Assembly (NCBI GenBank): GCA_903959715.1
Contig: CAJBXX010000275.1
Span: 1-6,326, forward strand
DNA length: 6,326 nucleotides
Direction of reading: 5' to 3'
Source of the DNA: an uncultured Alphaproteobacteria bacterium
GTDB taxonomy: Bacteria; Pseudomonadota; Alphaproteobacteria; Rickettsiales; UBA1997
Part shown: piece after piece, positions 1 to 6,130 of the stretch
Numbering within the stretch: the stretch's first letter is position 1
Layout: each line of letters begins with the position of its first letter
The notes under the pieces: model-generated
The model's input: the letters and a program-made list of their open reading frames with translations, nothing else
Told to the model about the DNA's origin: nothing
Database searches by the model: none
Program-made: the position numbers and the translations under genes

Positions 1-126
1 ATTTTTCAAAACTCTTCTTATAATAAATTTTTTCTTAAAAAATTCCAAAGATGGCGATTTCTTGATTTAATTTTTAATGTAAGAAGAAGTATATTCTAAT
101 TTTTCTATTTTTACCCCTCACCCCAA

Positions 127-152
127 CCCTCTCCCCACAAGCGGGGAGAGGG
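127..152. repeat. GC-rich palindrome, left arm of copy A
   Basis: A perfect 10-bp stem, CCCTCTCCCC / GGGGAGAGGG, closes a 6-base loop. It is preceded by CCCCTCACCCCAA, the flank often seen beside REP-like palindromes of this type in proteobacteria. It could act as a transcription or RNA-stability barrier in either direction; that role is inference. Confidence 0.85.
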
Positions 153-282
153 GATTCGATGGATTAGTTTTTTGTGATAAATTAAAAATCGGAGAGGAAA
201 TTAGATCGATTTTTTTATTCCAAAACGAAATATTGGAGAGAGTTTTTTAATTTACTTTTTGAAAAAAATCGTCGCCACAATC

Positions 283-308
283 CCCTCTCCCCGCTTGCGG
301 GGAGAGGG
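283..308. repeat. GC-rich palindrome, right arm of copy A
   Basis: A perfect 12-bp stem, CCCTCTCCCCGC / GCGGGGAGAGGG, has only TT between the arms. It is followed by CTAGGGTGAGGAG, the mirror of the left-side flank. Transcripts of the minus-strand gene that ends at 395 would run into this hairpin about 90 bases later, with a T-rich stretch further on, so it may serve as that gene's terminator. The termination role is inference. Confidence 0.8.
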
Positions 309-394
309 CTAGGGTGAGGAGTTTTAAGTTTAAAAGCGAAATCAAGAAATTGCCATTTTTGGAATTTTTTTTGCTAATAAACACTTCATCTTTT

Positions 395-880
395 TTATAA
401 TTTTATTAATAAACTAAGAATGCTAATGCCCGCAGTCATTATGATCCCCATTTTGATGGTGAGGTTAAGACTTAGATTTTTTGTCTCGGCATAAAATTCT
501 TTTTTGGTGATAAAATTTTTCATTTCACTTTTAATTTCATTTTCAAATTTGGAAAACTCGTCTTTGGTAACAAAATTTTTCATTTCACTTTTAATTTCAT
601 TTTCAAATTTGGAAAACTCGTCTTTGGTAACAAAATTTTTCATTTCATTTTTAACGCCATCAATTTCATTTTTAATGCCATCGATTTCTTTTTTAATTTC
701 ATTATCAAATTTGGAAAACTCATTTTTGGTGAGTAAATTTTCAAATTGATTAAGGTGAAGATTAAAAAGAACTGATGCAAGCTCTTCTGAGACAGCTGGC
801 GCCATGCCGACATCTTGCATTTTTTTGGAAAATATGAGAGTGTTGAACATATTGTTTTCAACTAATGGAATATTGTGCAT
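395..880 (-). CDS. Small coiled-coil protein with C-terminal membrane anchor (DUF1640-like), function unknown
   Basis: A 161-residue protein. Residues 11-40 (FNTLIFSKKMQDVGM then SEELASVLF) resemble the N-terminal part of the short DUF1640-type coiled-coil proteins that are common in alphaproteobacteria. Residues about 45-135 are charged heptad-like sequence with few helix breakers. They include 7-residue repeats of the K/D-G-I/V-K-N-E type and two identical 20-residue blocks beginning NFVTKDEFSKF. Residues about 140-161 (LTIKMGIIMTAGISILSLLI) form one hydrophobic segment ending in KL, which fits a tail anchor. No signal peptide is seen. The ATG at 880 is preferred because a promoter lies suitably upstream; Met11 (at 850) is an alternative start, and neither has a clear Shine-Dalgarno sequence. 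Its stop lies 23 bp from the end of repeat copy A. The family assignment is by resemblance only. Confidence 0.75.
   Translation of the reverse strand: MHNIPLVENNMFNTLIFSKKMQDVGMAPAVSEELASVLFNLHLNQFENLLTKNEFSKFDNEIKKEIDGIKNEIDGVKNEMKNFVTKDEFSKFENEIKSEMKNFVTKDEFSKFENEIKSEMKNFITKKEFYAETKNLSLNLTIKMGIIMTAGISILSLLIKL
504..744 (-). repeat. In-frame tandem repeats, 60-bp and 21-bp periods, inside the coiled-coil gene
   Basis: Positions 512-587 are identical to 572-647, a 60-bp period that gives two identical 20-residue blocks. A diverged related unit sits at 691-744. Between them a 21-bp period (about 643-685, around the GCCATC motifs) encodes two 7-residue units. All periods are multiples of three, so copy-number changes keep the reading frame and lengthen or shorten the coiled coil. 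The absence of any mismatch across 76 bp points to recent duplication or ongoing homogenisation. Confidence 0.9.
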
Positions 881-935
881 AATTAAGTTTTTTATTGGTG
901 AATAACAATTATAAATAAATATTTATTGTGAAGAA

Positions 936-963
936 AATATATATTAAATAAATGTATTGTCAA
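936..963 (-). promoter_or_regulatory. Candidate sigma70-type promoter for the coiled-coil gene
   Basis: On the minus strand a perfect TTGACA (963-958) is followed by a 16-bp spacer and TATATT (941-936). The start codon lies about 55 bp downstream of the -10 box. It lies beyond the stop codon of the LolC/E gene, so the coiled-coil gene is probably transcribed on its own. AT-rich DNA produces many -10-like boxes, but a full consensus -35 is less likely by chance. Confidence 0.6.
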
Positions 964-996
964 TATTAGATTTAATTTGCTTCGCGTAAAAAATAA

Positions 997-2247
997 TTAT
1001 TCATGACGCAAAATCTCGGCAGGGTTTGATTTGCTTGCTTTGTAAGCCGGATAAATTGTTGCCAAAAATGAAAAAATTAATGCCATTGACGAAATTAAAA
1101 TCACATCGGAAATAAATATTTTTGAAGGCAGGGTTGATAAAAAATAAATCGCTGGATTGAAAAGTTCAACATCGGTAAAAGATTCAAGCCAAAGTTTGAT
1201 ATTGTTGATGTTTGAAGCGAAGGCAACCCCGATTATTAATCCTAAAAAAGTGCCAAAAACGCCAATCGATGAACCGCAAATTAGAAAAATTCGCATAATT
1301 CCAAATTTTGTCATGCCTAGGGTGCGTAAGAGTGCGATGTTTTTGTTTTTGTCATTAACTAACATTATCATGCTTGAAATAATATTAAAAACCGCCACCA
1401 AAATTATCAAAGTTAAAATGAAAAACATGACGGTGCTTTCAACTTTTAAAGCATCGATGAAGCCAGAATTAGCGCTTTGCCAATCGGAAATGTAAATATT
1501 TTTATCATCATGAATTTTTTCAAAAATTGGTTTTTTTAATTTATCAACCAAAGCAACATCATCAAGAAAAATTTCGATTGCCGTTGCAGAATTTTTTTGG
1601 CGAAAATGAATTTGCGCCATTTCATAATTCATGAAAATTGTTGAGGAATCGTATTCGTAAAGACCACTTGAAAAAATTCCGCCAATTTGATAAGTTTTGA
1701 TGCGTGGAATAGCTCCAATTATGGTTTCATTCGTTTCGGCGGAAATTATTTTTATACTATCTCCACTTTTTAAATTCATCGATTGAGCAATCGACGAGCC
1801 GATAATTACCGCATCTTTTTGTGATAATTTTTCAATATCGCCATCGATAATATTTTTTGCAATTAAATCTTTATTTTTTAAATCATCAACGCTAATGCCA
1901 CGAATTAATCCGCCAAGGTTTTTGCCATTGTGCGAAAGCATGGCTTGGCTCTCGATGATGGGGTTTAAATATTTCATGCCATCGATTTTTTTTAAATCAT
2001 CGATAATTTTTTCGTAATCATAAATTTGTCCTTGGCGACTGTAAATTGTAAGATGGGCGTTGATGCCAAGAATGCGATTTACTAATTCATATCGAAAACC
2101 ATTCATGACCGACATCACGATTATCAAGGTCGCAACGCCAATCATAATGCCGATAAAAGAAAAAATGGCAATCACCGAAATAAAACCCTCTTTGCGTTTC
2201 GACTTAAGATAGCGTAGGGCTATTAAGAATTCTAATTTTGAAAACAT
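997..2247 (-). CDS. lolC: Lipoprotein-releasing ABC transporter permease, LolC/LolE family
   Basis: A 416-residue inner-membrane protein of normal family length (E. coli LolC and LolE are about 400-415). The family extracts triacylated outer-membrane lipoproteins from the inner membrane and passes them to the periplasmic carrier LolA, powered by the ATPase LolD. The N-terminus FLIALRYLKSKRKEGFISV, the first membrane helix at about 22-48, a large MacB-like periplasmic domain at about 50-270, three further helices at about 275-300, 320-348 and 378-402, and the C-terminal NPAEILRHE are all typical. The reading frame is open 99 bases further upstream, but that extension overlaps the preceding gene and lacks homology. 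The ATG at 2247 follows that gene's stop by one base (TAA-C-ATG), which suggests translational coupling. LolC, LolE and the single alphaproteobacterial form (often called LolF) cannot be told apart here, so the symbol is provisional. No lolD adjoins it in this window. Confidence 0.9.
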   Translation of the reverse strand: MFSKLEFLIALRYLKSKRKEGFISVIAIFSFIGIMIGVATLIIVMSVMNGFRYELVNRILGINAHLTIYSRQGQIYDYEKIIDDLKKIDGMKYLNPIIESQAMLSHNGKNLGGLIRGISVDDLKNKDLIAKNIIDGDIEKLSQKDAVIIGSSIAQSMNLKSGDSIKIISAETNETIIGAIPRIKTYQIGGIFSSGLYEYDSSTIFMNYEMAQIHFRQKNSATAIEIFLDDVALVDKLKKPIFEKIHDDKNIYISDWQSANSGFIDALKVESTVMFFILTLIILVAVFNIISSMIMLVNDKNKNIALLRTLGMTKFGIMRIFLICGSSIGVFGTFLGLIIGVAFASNINNIKLWLESFTDVELFNPAIYFLSTLPSKIFISDVILISSMALIFSFLATIYPAYKASKSNPAEILRHE

Positions 2248-2248
2248 G

Positions 2249-3256
2249 TTATGAAATTCCTTTGCTGGTTGAATATTCGAAGTGATAAATTTGATCAGGA
2301 AAAACAATTTTAAAAATGTCGTGACACGCGCTGGCACATTCGGCAAAGCCGGTTAAAATTAATTTTAATTTATGTGAATAAGTGGCAATATCGCCGACCG
2401 CATAAATGCCTTTTTGCGAAGTTTGCATCGTGGCACGATCAACTTCAATATGATTTTTATTGAGGTTTAAACCCCAATTGGCAATGGGTCCGAGCTCCAT
2501 CGCCAATCCAAAAAATGGCAATAAATAATCAGCTTCAATTTTTTTAATATTATTTTCAAAATCTTTGACGATAACATGCGAAAGCTTGGAATCATTGCCT
2601 TCAAGCCCTTCAAGTTGAAATGGAATTATCATCTCAATTTTGCCTTCGCCTTCAAGTTTTTTCATTTTGCTGGCACTTTCGGGCGCACAGCGAAATTTAT
2701 CGCGACGATGGACGACGAAAATTTTTTGAGCAATCTCGGCGAGGCTTATCGCCCAATCGACGGCGGAATCTCCGCCACCAGCAATTACAACTTTTTTGTC
2801 GATAAATTCTTTTTTATTTCGTACCGAATAAAAAATTGAAGTTCCTTCAAATTGTTCAATATTTTCAAGGGGAGGGCGATTGGGCCCGAATGCTCCGCAA
2901 CCCGCCGCGATAATTATCGCTTTACACTCAATTTTAATATTTTTTGAAGTTTCAACAACAAAACTGCCATCATTTTTTTTATCAATTTTTTGTACTTGTT
3001 GATTAAGATGATAAACGGGATGAAATGGCTCGGCTTGTGCTTCGAGAAGCTCAATTAATTCACTCGCTAAAACTTTTGGATGAGCGGGAATATCATAAAT
3101 TGGTTTTTCGGGATAAAGTGCCGTGCATTGTCCGCCAATGGTTTCGAGCGTATCGATTACATGGCATTTCATTTTAAGCATACCAGCTTCGAAGATGCTA
3201 AATAAGCCAGCGGGACCGGCTCCGACGATAACTATATCAGTTTTGTGAATTGTCAT
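2249..3256 (-). CDS. Type 2 ferredoxin/flavodoxin-NADP(+) reductase (thioredoxin-reductase-like flavoprotein)
   Basis: A 335-residue cytoplasmic FAD enzyme that exchanges electrons between NADPH and ferredoxin or flavodoxin. Visible motifs in order: the FAD-binding GAGPAG at residues 12-17; the family signature [18 protein letters not shown] at 41-58; the second dinucleotide fold GGGDSA at 160-165 with HRRDKFR at 183-189, whose basic residues suit NADPH; the C-terminal FAD motif GIYAVGDIA at 283-291; and the tail HFEYSTSKG at 325-333. It lacks the CxxC redox pair expected after the NADPH domain in true thioredoxin reductases, and its tail matches the YumC-like type 2 reductases, so TrxB is unlikely. 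Length is normal. It is the first gene of an operon with the LolC/E permease, with one base between stop and start. No clear Shine-Dalgarno precedes the ATG. Confidence 0.93.
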   Translation of the reverse strand: MTIHKTDIVIVGAGPAGLFSIFEAGMLKMKCHVIDTLETIGGQCTALYPEKPIYDIPAHPKVLASELIELLEAQAEPFHPVYHLNQQVQKIDKKNDGSFVVETSKNIKIECKAIIIAAGCGAFGPNRPPLENIEQFEGTSIFYSVRNKKEFIDKKVVIAGGGDSAVDWAISLAEIAQKIFVVHRRDKFRCAPESASKMKKLEGEGKIEMIIPFQLEGLEGNDSKLSHVIVKDFENNIKKIEADYLLPFFGLAMELGPIANWGLNLNKNHIEVDRATMQTSQKGIYAVGDIATYSHKLKLILTGFAECASACHDIFKIVFPDQIYHFEYSTSKGIS

Positions 3257-3279
3257 TTGATAATAAATTAAAAAAATCT

Positions 3280-3308
3280 TTGCTTGTTATTAAAATAATT
3301 TTTAAGAT
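3280..3308 (+). promoter_or_regulatory. Candidate metE promoter
   Basis: TTGCTT (3280-3285), a 17-bp spacer and TAAGAT (3303-3308) have good sigma70 spacing. It would leave a 5' leader of about 110 bases before the metE ATG, long enough for the hairpins seen at 3369-3404. Its -10 box overlaps that of the opposing promoter. Confidence 0.45.
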
Positions 3309-3333
3309 TAAAAACATGCTAAATTAAAATCAA
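3305..3333 (-). promoter_or_regulatory. Candidate promoter for the reductase-LolC/E operon
   Basis: On the minus strand TTGATT (3333-3328), a 17-bp spacer and TAATCT (3310-3305) lie about 50 bp before the reductase ATG. The -10 hexamer shares four base pairs with the -10 of the metE candidate, so the two promoters could not be occupied by polymerase at once. Prediction only, in AT-rich DNA. Confidence 0.45.
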
Positions 3334-3368
3334 TTTTTAGCAAATAAAAAATTTCACACAAATTTTTT

Positions 3369-3404
3369 GGCAAGTCTGCCACATTTTTTTTGCAAAGCCT
3401 TGCA
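3369..3404 (+). promoter_or_regulatory. Hairpin pair in the metE leader, attenuator-like
   Basis: The first hairpin is GGCA-AGTC-TGCC (3369-3380), followed within three bases by a run of eight T. The second is TGCAA-AGCC-TTGCA (3391-3404), ending 22 bases before the ATG. The GCAAG at 3370-3374 can also pair with CTTGC at 3399-3403, which would break both hairpins, so two exclusive folds are possible. I do not recognise a SAM, SAH or cobalamin riboswitch consensus here. Short stems in AT-rich DNA can be chance. Confidence 0.35.
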
Positions 3405-3426
3405 TAAATTTAAAATTAAATATTTT

Positions 3427-5727
3427 ATGGTTAAAACCGCATCTCTTGGATTTCCCCGCATTGGAGCCAATCGCGAATTAAAAAAAGCTGTCGAAAGTTT
3501 TTGGAAAAATTCTTCAAATGGGGTTGATATAAAAAAATCTGCTCAAGAAATTCGTCATAATAACTGGCAATTGCAACAAAAATCGGGTATCGATTTTATT
3601 CCCTCCAATGATTTTTCATTTTACGATCAAGTCCTTGATAATATTGCGTTGTTCGGGGCAATTCCTCAGCGTTTTATTAAATCTTTTAAATTCAATTTGG
3701 GCGAAGTTGTCGGCTTGGACTTATTATTTGCCATGGCTCGCGGAGCGCAACGCGAAAATGTTGATGTCACAGCGATGGAAATGACAAAATGGTTTGACAC
3801 AAATTACCATTATTTAGTTGCCGAATTTTCTAAAAATCAACAATTCAAAATATCTTCAAGTAAAATTTTTGATGAATTTCTTGAGGCAAAAAAAGCCGGC
3901 ATCGAAACTCGCCCAGTAATTCTCGGACCAATCACTTTCTTGCTTTTGGGCAAGGTGATTGATGGTTCAAACAAACTTGATTTACTCGATAATTTGCTTC
4001 CAGCCTATCAAGAATTATTTAAAAAATTGCATGAAATTGGCGTTAAAGATGTTCAAATTGATGAGCCATTTTTAGTTACCGATCTTACAAAAGAAGCGGT
4101 TCAAGCCTATATAAAAGCCTATCCACAACTTCGCAAATTTGCTGGTTCAATTAAATTGCATTTGGCAACTTATTTTGAAAGTTTGGAAGATAATGCTGAA
4201 TTAGCGTTTGATTTACAAACCGATTCGGTTCATGTTGATTTGGTTCGCGCACCTCAACAATTTGAAAAAGTTTTGAATTTAGTGCGTGAAAATCAAACCT
4301 TGTCGTTAGGCTTGGTTGATGGTCGCAACATTTGGATTAACAATCTCGAAAATTCAATTGCGATTGCCAAAAAAGCGGTGACAAAACTTGGAAAAAATCG
4401 TGTGATTATTGCGCCTTCATGCCAACTCCTTCATGTTCCCGTGAGTTTACAAAGCGAAACGGTTCTTGACTTGGAAATTAAATCTTGGTTGTCTTTTGCG
4501 ACCGAAAAATTGCTTGAAATTGTTGCCATCGCTAAAGCTGTGAATGGAGAAGAATCGTCGGTACAAGCCTTGATTGATAATAATAAAAAAGCGGTTGCCA
4601 ATCGTAAAATTTCTGCAAAAATTCATAATCAAGAAGTTAAAAAACGCGTGGCGAAAATCGACGAATCTTTGCTTAATCGTGAAAATAATTATGAACAAAG
4701 AAAGAAAATTCAAAAAGCTTTAAATTTACCTTTATTGCCAACCACAACAATTGGTTCATTCCCACAAACTAAAGAAGTGCGTAAGGCGAGAGCAGATTTC
4801 AAGGCGGGCGTAATTTCTGCGACCGAATATGAAAAATTCATCAAAGAAGAAACGGCACGCACCGTTAAATTTCAAGAAGAAATCGGCATCGATGTTTTGG
4901 TTCACGGTGAATTTGAACGCAACGACATGGTCGAATATTTCGGCGAACAACTTAGTGGTTTTTGCTTTACCAAAAATGGTTGGGTGCAAAGTTATGGTTC
5001 GAGATGCGTAAAACCACCGGTGATTTTCGGCGATGTTTCGCGTCCAAAAGCCATGACGGTTGAATGGGCAAAATATGCACAAAGTCTTACTTCAAAAATT
5101 ATGAAAGGCATGTTGACGGGTCCAATTACCATTTTGCAATGGTCGTTTGTGCGTGATGATCAACCGCGTAAAGACACTACGATGCAAATTGCTTTCGCCA
5201 TTCGCGATGAAGTTTTGGATCTTGAAAAAGCCGGAATAAAAATTATTCAAATCGACGAAGCTGCTCTTAGAGAAGGCTTGCCGATTCGTCAAAAAAATTG
5301 GAGCGAATATTTAAAATGGGCGGTTGATGCTTTCCGCATTACAGCGTCAGTAGCTCATGACCGCACGCAAATTCATACTCACATGTGTTATTCCGAATTT
5401 AATGATATTATTTCAGCGATTGCCGATATGGACGCTGATGTGATTTCGATTGAAACTTCGCGTTCGCAAATGGAATTGTTGAATGCTTTCATTAACTTCA
5501 AATATCCAAATGAAATTGGACCGGGCGTTTATGATATTCACTCGCCTCGAGTTCCTTCGGTTGATGAAATGGAGCAATTGCTTAACAAAGCTTTGAAAGT
5601 TTTGAATCCTGAGCAAATTTGGGTTAATCCAGATTGCGGTTTGAAAACTCGCGACTGGCCTGAAACCAAATCAGCACTTCGTGGCATGGTTGAAGCGACT
5701 AAAAAAATTAGGGCGTCACTAGTTTAA
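3427..5727 (+). CDS. metE: Cobalamin-independent methionine synthase (5-methyltetrahydropteroyltriglutamate-homocysteine methyltransferase)
   Basis: MetE moves the methyl group of 5-methyltetrahydropteroyl-triglutamate to homocysteine, the last step of methionine synthesis, in the cytoplasm without vitamin B12. The 766-residue protein is full length (E. coli MetE is 753). The N-terminal domain begins at LGFPRIGANRELKKA; the catalytic domain begins near TTTIGSFPQT (439-448). The zinc ligands are all present: His652 and Cys654 in HTHMCYSEF, Glu676 in ISIETSRSQ, and Cys737 in NPDCGLKTR. They match E. coli 641, 643, 665 and 726 with a constant offset of 11. The substrate-contacting Glu495 (HGEFERND), Asp610 and His705 (DIHSP) also align. 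The usual DEPALREG reads DEAALREG here. The ATG at 3427 is chosen because homology starts just after it; an in-frame TTG at 3367 would add 20 unrelated residues. No strong Shine-Dalgarno is seen. It is a single-gene unit, divergent from the reductase operon. Confidence 0.97.
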   Translation: MVKTASLGFPRIGANRELKKAVESFWKNSSNGVDIKKSAQEIRHNNWQLQQKSGIDFIPSNDFSFYDQVLDNIALFGAIPQRFIKSFKFNLGEVVGLDLLFAMARGAQRENVDVTAMEMTKWFDTNYHYLVAEFSKNQQFKISSSKIFDEFLEAKKAGIETRPVILGPITFLLLGKVIDGSNKLDLLDNLLPAYQELFKKLHEIGVKDVQIDEPFLVTDLTKEAVQAYIKAYPQLRKFAGSIKLHLATYFESLEDNAELAFDLQTDSVHVDLVRAPQQFEKVLNLVRENQTLSLGLVDGRNIWINNLENSIAIAKKAVTKLGKNRVIIAPSCQLLHVPVSLQSETVLDLEIKSWLSFATEKLLEIVAIAKAVNGEESSVQALIDNNKKAVANRKISAKIHNQEVKKRVAKIDESLLNRENNYEQRKKIQKALNLPLLPTTTIGSFPQTKEVRKARADFKAGVISATEYEKFIKEETARTVKFQEEIGIDVLVHGEFERNDMVEYFGEQLSGFCFTKNGWVQSYGSRCVKPPVIFGDVSRPKAMTVEWAKYAQSLTSKIMKGMLTGPITILQWSFVRDDQPRKDTTMQIAFAIRDEVLDLEKAGIKIIQIDEAALREGLPIRQKNWSEYLKWAVDAFRITASVAHDRTQIHTHMCYSEFNDIISAIADMDADVISIETSRSQMELLNAFINFKYPNEIGPGVYDIHSPRVPSVDEMEQLLNKALKVLNPEQIWVNPDCGLKTRDWPETKSALRGMVEATKKIRASLV

Positions 5728-5752
5728 ATTTGCGGACGCAAATTTAGTTTTT
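5726..5752 (+). terminator. Rho-independent-type terminator overlapping the metE stop
   Basis: AAATTTGCG (5726-5734) and CGCAAATTT (5737-5745) are perfect inverted repeats around GA, giving a stem of eight or nine pairs. They are followed by AG and five T. The stem begins at the second base of the metE stop codon TAA. It is AT-rich apart from the GCG/CGC top, so it would be a moderate terminator. Confidence 0.6.
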
Positions 5753-5757
5753 AAGTT

Positions 5758-5802
5758 GAATCGCTCCACGGCGAGTAAATCGCCGTATCCGCGATGAGAT
5801 TC
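5758..5802. other. Structured intergenic hairpin of unknown role
   Basis: A hairpin CGGCGA-GTAAA-TCGCCG (5769-5785) is enclosed by weaker outer pairing, GAATCGC (5758-5764) with GCG and ATTC (5791-5802, bulged). It sits between the metE terminator and repeat copy B. It could be a repeat fragment or a small structured RNA; nothing identifies it. Confidence 0.35.
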
Positions 5803-5805
5803 TTT

Positions 5806-5983
5806 CCCCTCTCCCCGCTTGCTTAGGAGAGGGGATTGTGACGACGATTTTTTTTAAGAAAGTAAATTGAAAACTCTCTTTAATATTTTGTTTTAGAGTA
5901 AAAAAATCGATCTAATTTCCTCTTGGATTTTTTATTTATCACAAAAAATTAATCCATCGAATCCCCTCTCCCCACTTGTGGGG
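5806..5983 (-). repeat. Copy B of the repeat family, inverted and trimmed
   Basis: The reverse complement of the core (5835-5962, 128 bp) matches the core of copy A, also 128 bp, at roughly 88% by eye with two compensating single-base indels. One palindrome (5806-5834) keeps a 9-bp CCCCTCTCC / GGAGAGGGG stem with an altered loop. The other (from 5963) breaks off after CCCCACTTGTGGGG at 5983. Neither of the TTTCTTGATTT outer termini found in copies A and C is present. This copy therefore looks degraded or interrupted, in the opposite orientation to A and C. Confidence 0.85.
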
Positions 5984-6017
5984 CTTACACCCCCTACATT
6001 TAGCTAAATCTCGCAAC

Positions 6018-6103
6018 GCTTTCGGTCTTATCACTCTCCCCTTGCGGGAGAGTCGCATAGCCATCTTGTTGGCGATGCGGAGAGGGGGATCAGAATCGAA
6101 AGC
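6018..6103. repeat. Second, distinct GC-rich palindromic unit (three-armed)
   Basis: The outer arms GCTTTCG (6018-6024) and CGAAAGC (6097-6103) pair, and an imperfect match continues inward through ATC/GAT. Inside are two hairpins: ACTCTCCC-5-GGGAGAGT (6033-6053, perfect 8 bp) and CGCATAGCCA-6-TGGCGATGCG (6054-6079, 9 of 10). CTCTCC at 6034-6039 can alternatively pair with GGAGAG at 6079-6084. The unit shares the CTCTCCCC motif with the main family but none of its core. It, the sequence at 5984-6017 (which holds the perfect palindrome TTTAGCTAAA at 5999-6008) and copy C fill the spacer. Confidence 0.65.
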
Positions 6104-6130
6104 AAAGAAGCAATTAAAAAAAATAAAGCA

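Larger units (their letters stand above)
37..372 (+). repeat. Copy A of a ~335-bp inverted-terminus repeat element (complete)
   Basis: This copy has a nested symmetrical plan. The outer arms at 37-68 and 339-372 are imperfect inverted repeats (AATTCC, ATGGC, then TTTCTTGATTT read inward). Inside them lie CCCTCACC-type sequence and a GC-rich palindrome at each end (127-152 and 283-308). Between the palindromes is an asymmetric AT-rich core, 154-281, which gives the element an orientation. The same core recurs inverted at 5835-5962 and shortened at 6220-6315, so this is a dispersed family and not chance symmetry. It has no ORF of its own and no clear target-site duplication. It resembles a MITE or a BIME-like composite of REP palindromes; which of these is inference. 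With its flanks it accounts for the gene-free stretch 1-394. Confidence 0.85.

Noticed and set aside
37..372. CRISPR array
   Set aside because: Only paired palindromes with a conserved core are seen; there is no series of short direct repeats with unique spacers, and no cas gene.
504..749. Plus-strand 81-codon frame opposite the coiled-coil gene
   Set aside because: It is the antisense of the tandem repeat; its apparent repeats come from the 60-bp unit.
2248..2346. Longer N-terminus of the LolC/E protein starting at 2346
   Set aside because: It overlaps the end of the reductase gene, and the family N-terminus begins at the ATG at 2247.
2249..3256. Thioredoxin reductase (trxB)
   Set aside because: The CxxC redox motif is missing, and the [11 protein letters not shown] signature and HFEYSTSKG tail fit type 2 ferredoxin-NADP reductase.
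3367..3426. Upstream TTG start extending metE by 20 residues
   Set aside because: The added residues match nothing in MetE, and the stretch contains the leader hairpins and T-run; homology begins just after the ATG at 3427.
5758..5802. tRNA or known small RNA gene
   Set aside because: The hairpins do not form a cloverleaf and there is no CCA-end acceptor stem or T-loop sequence.
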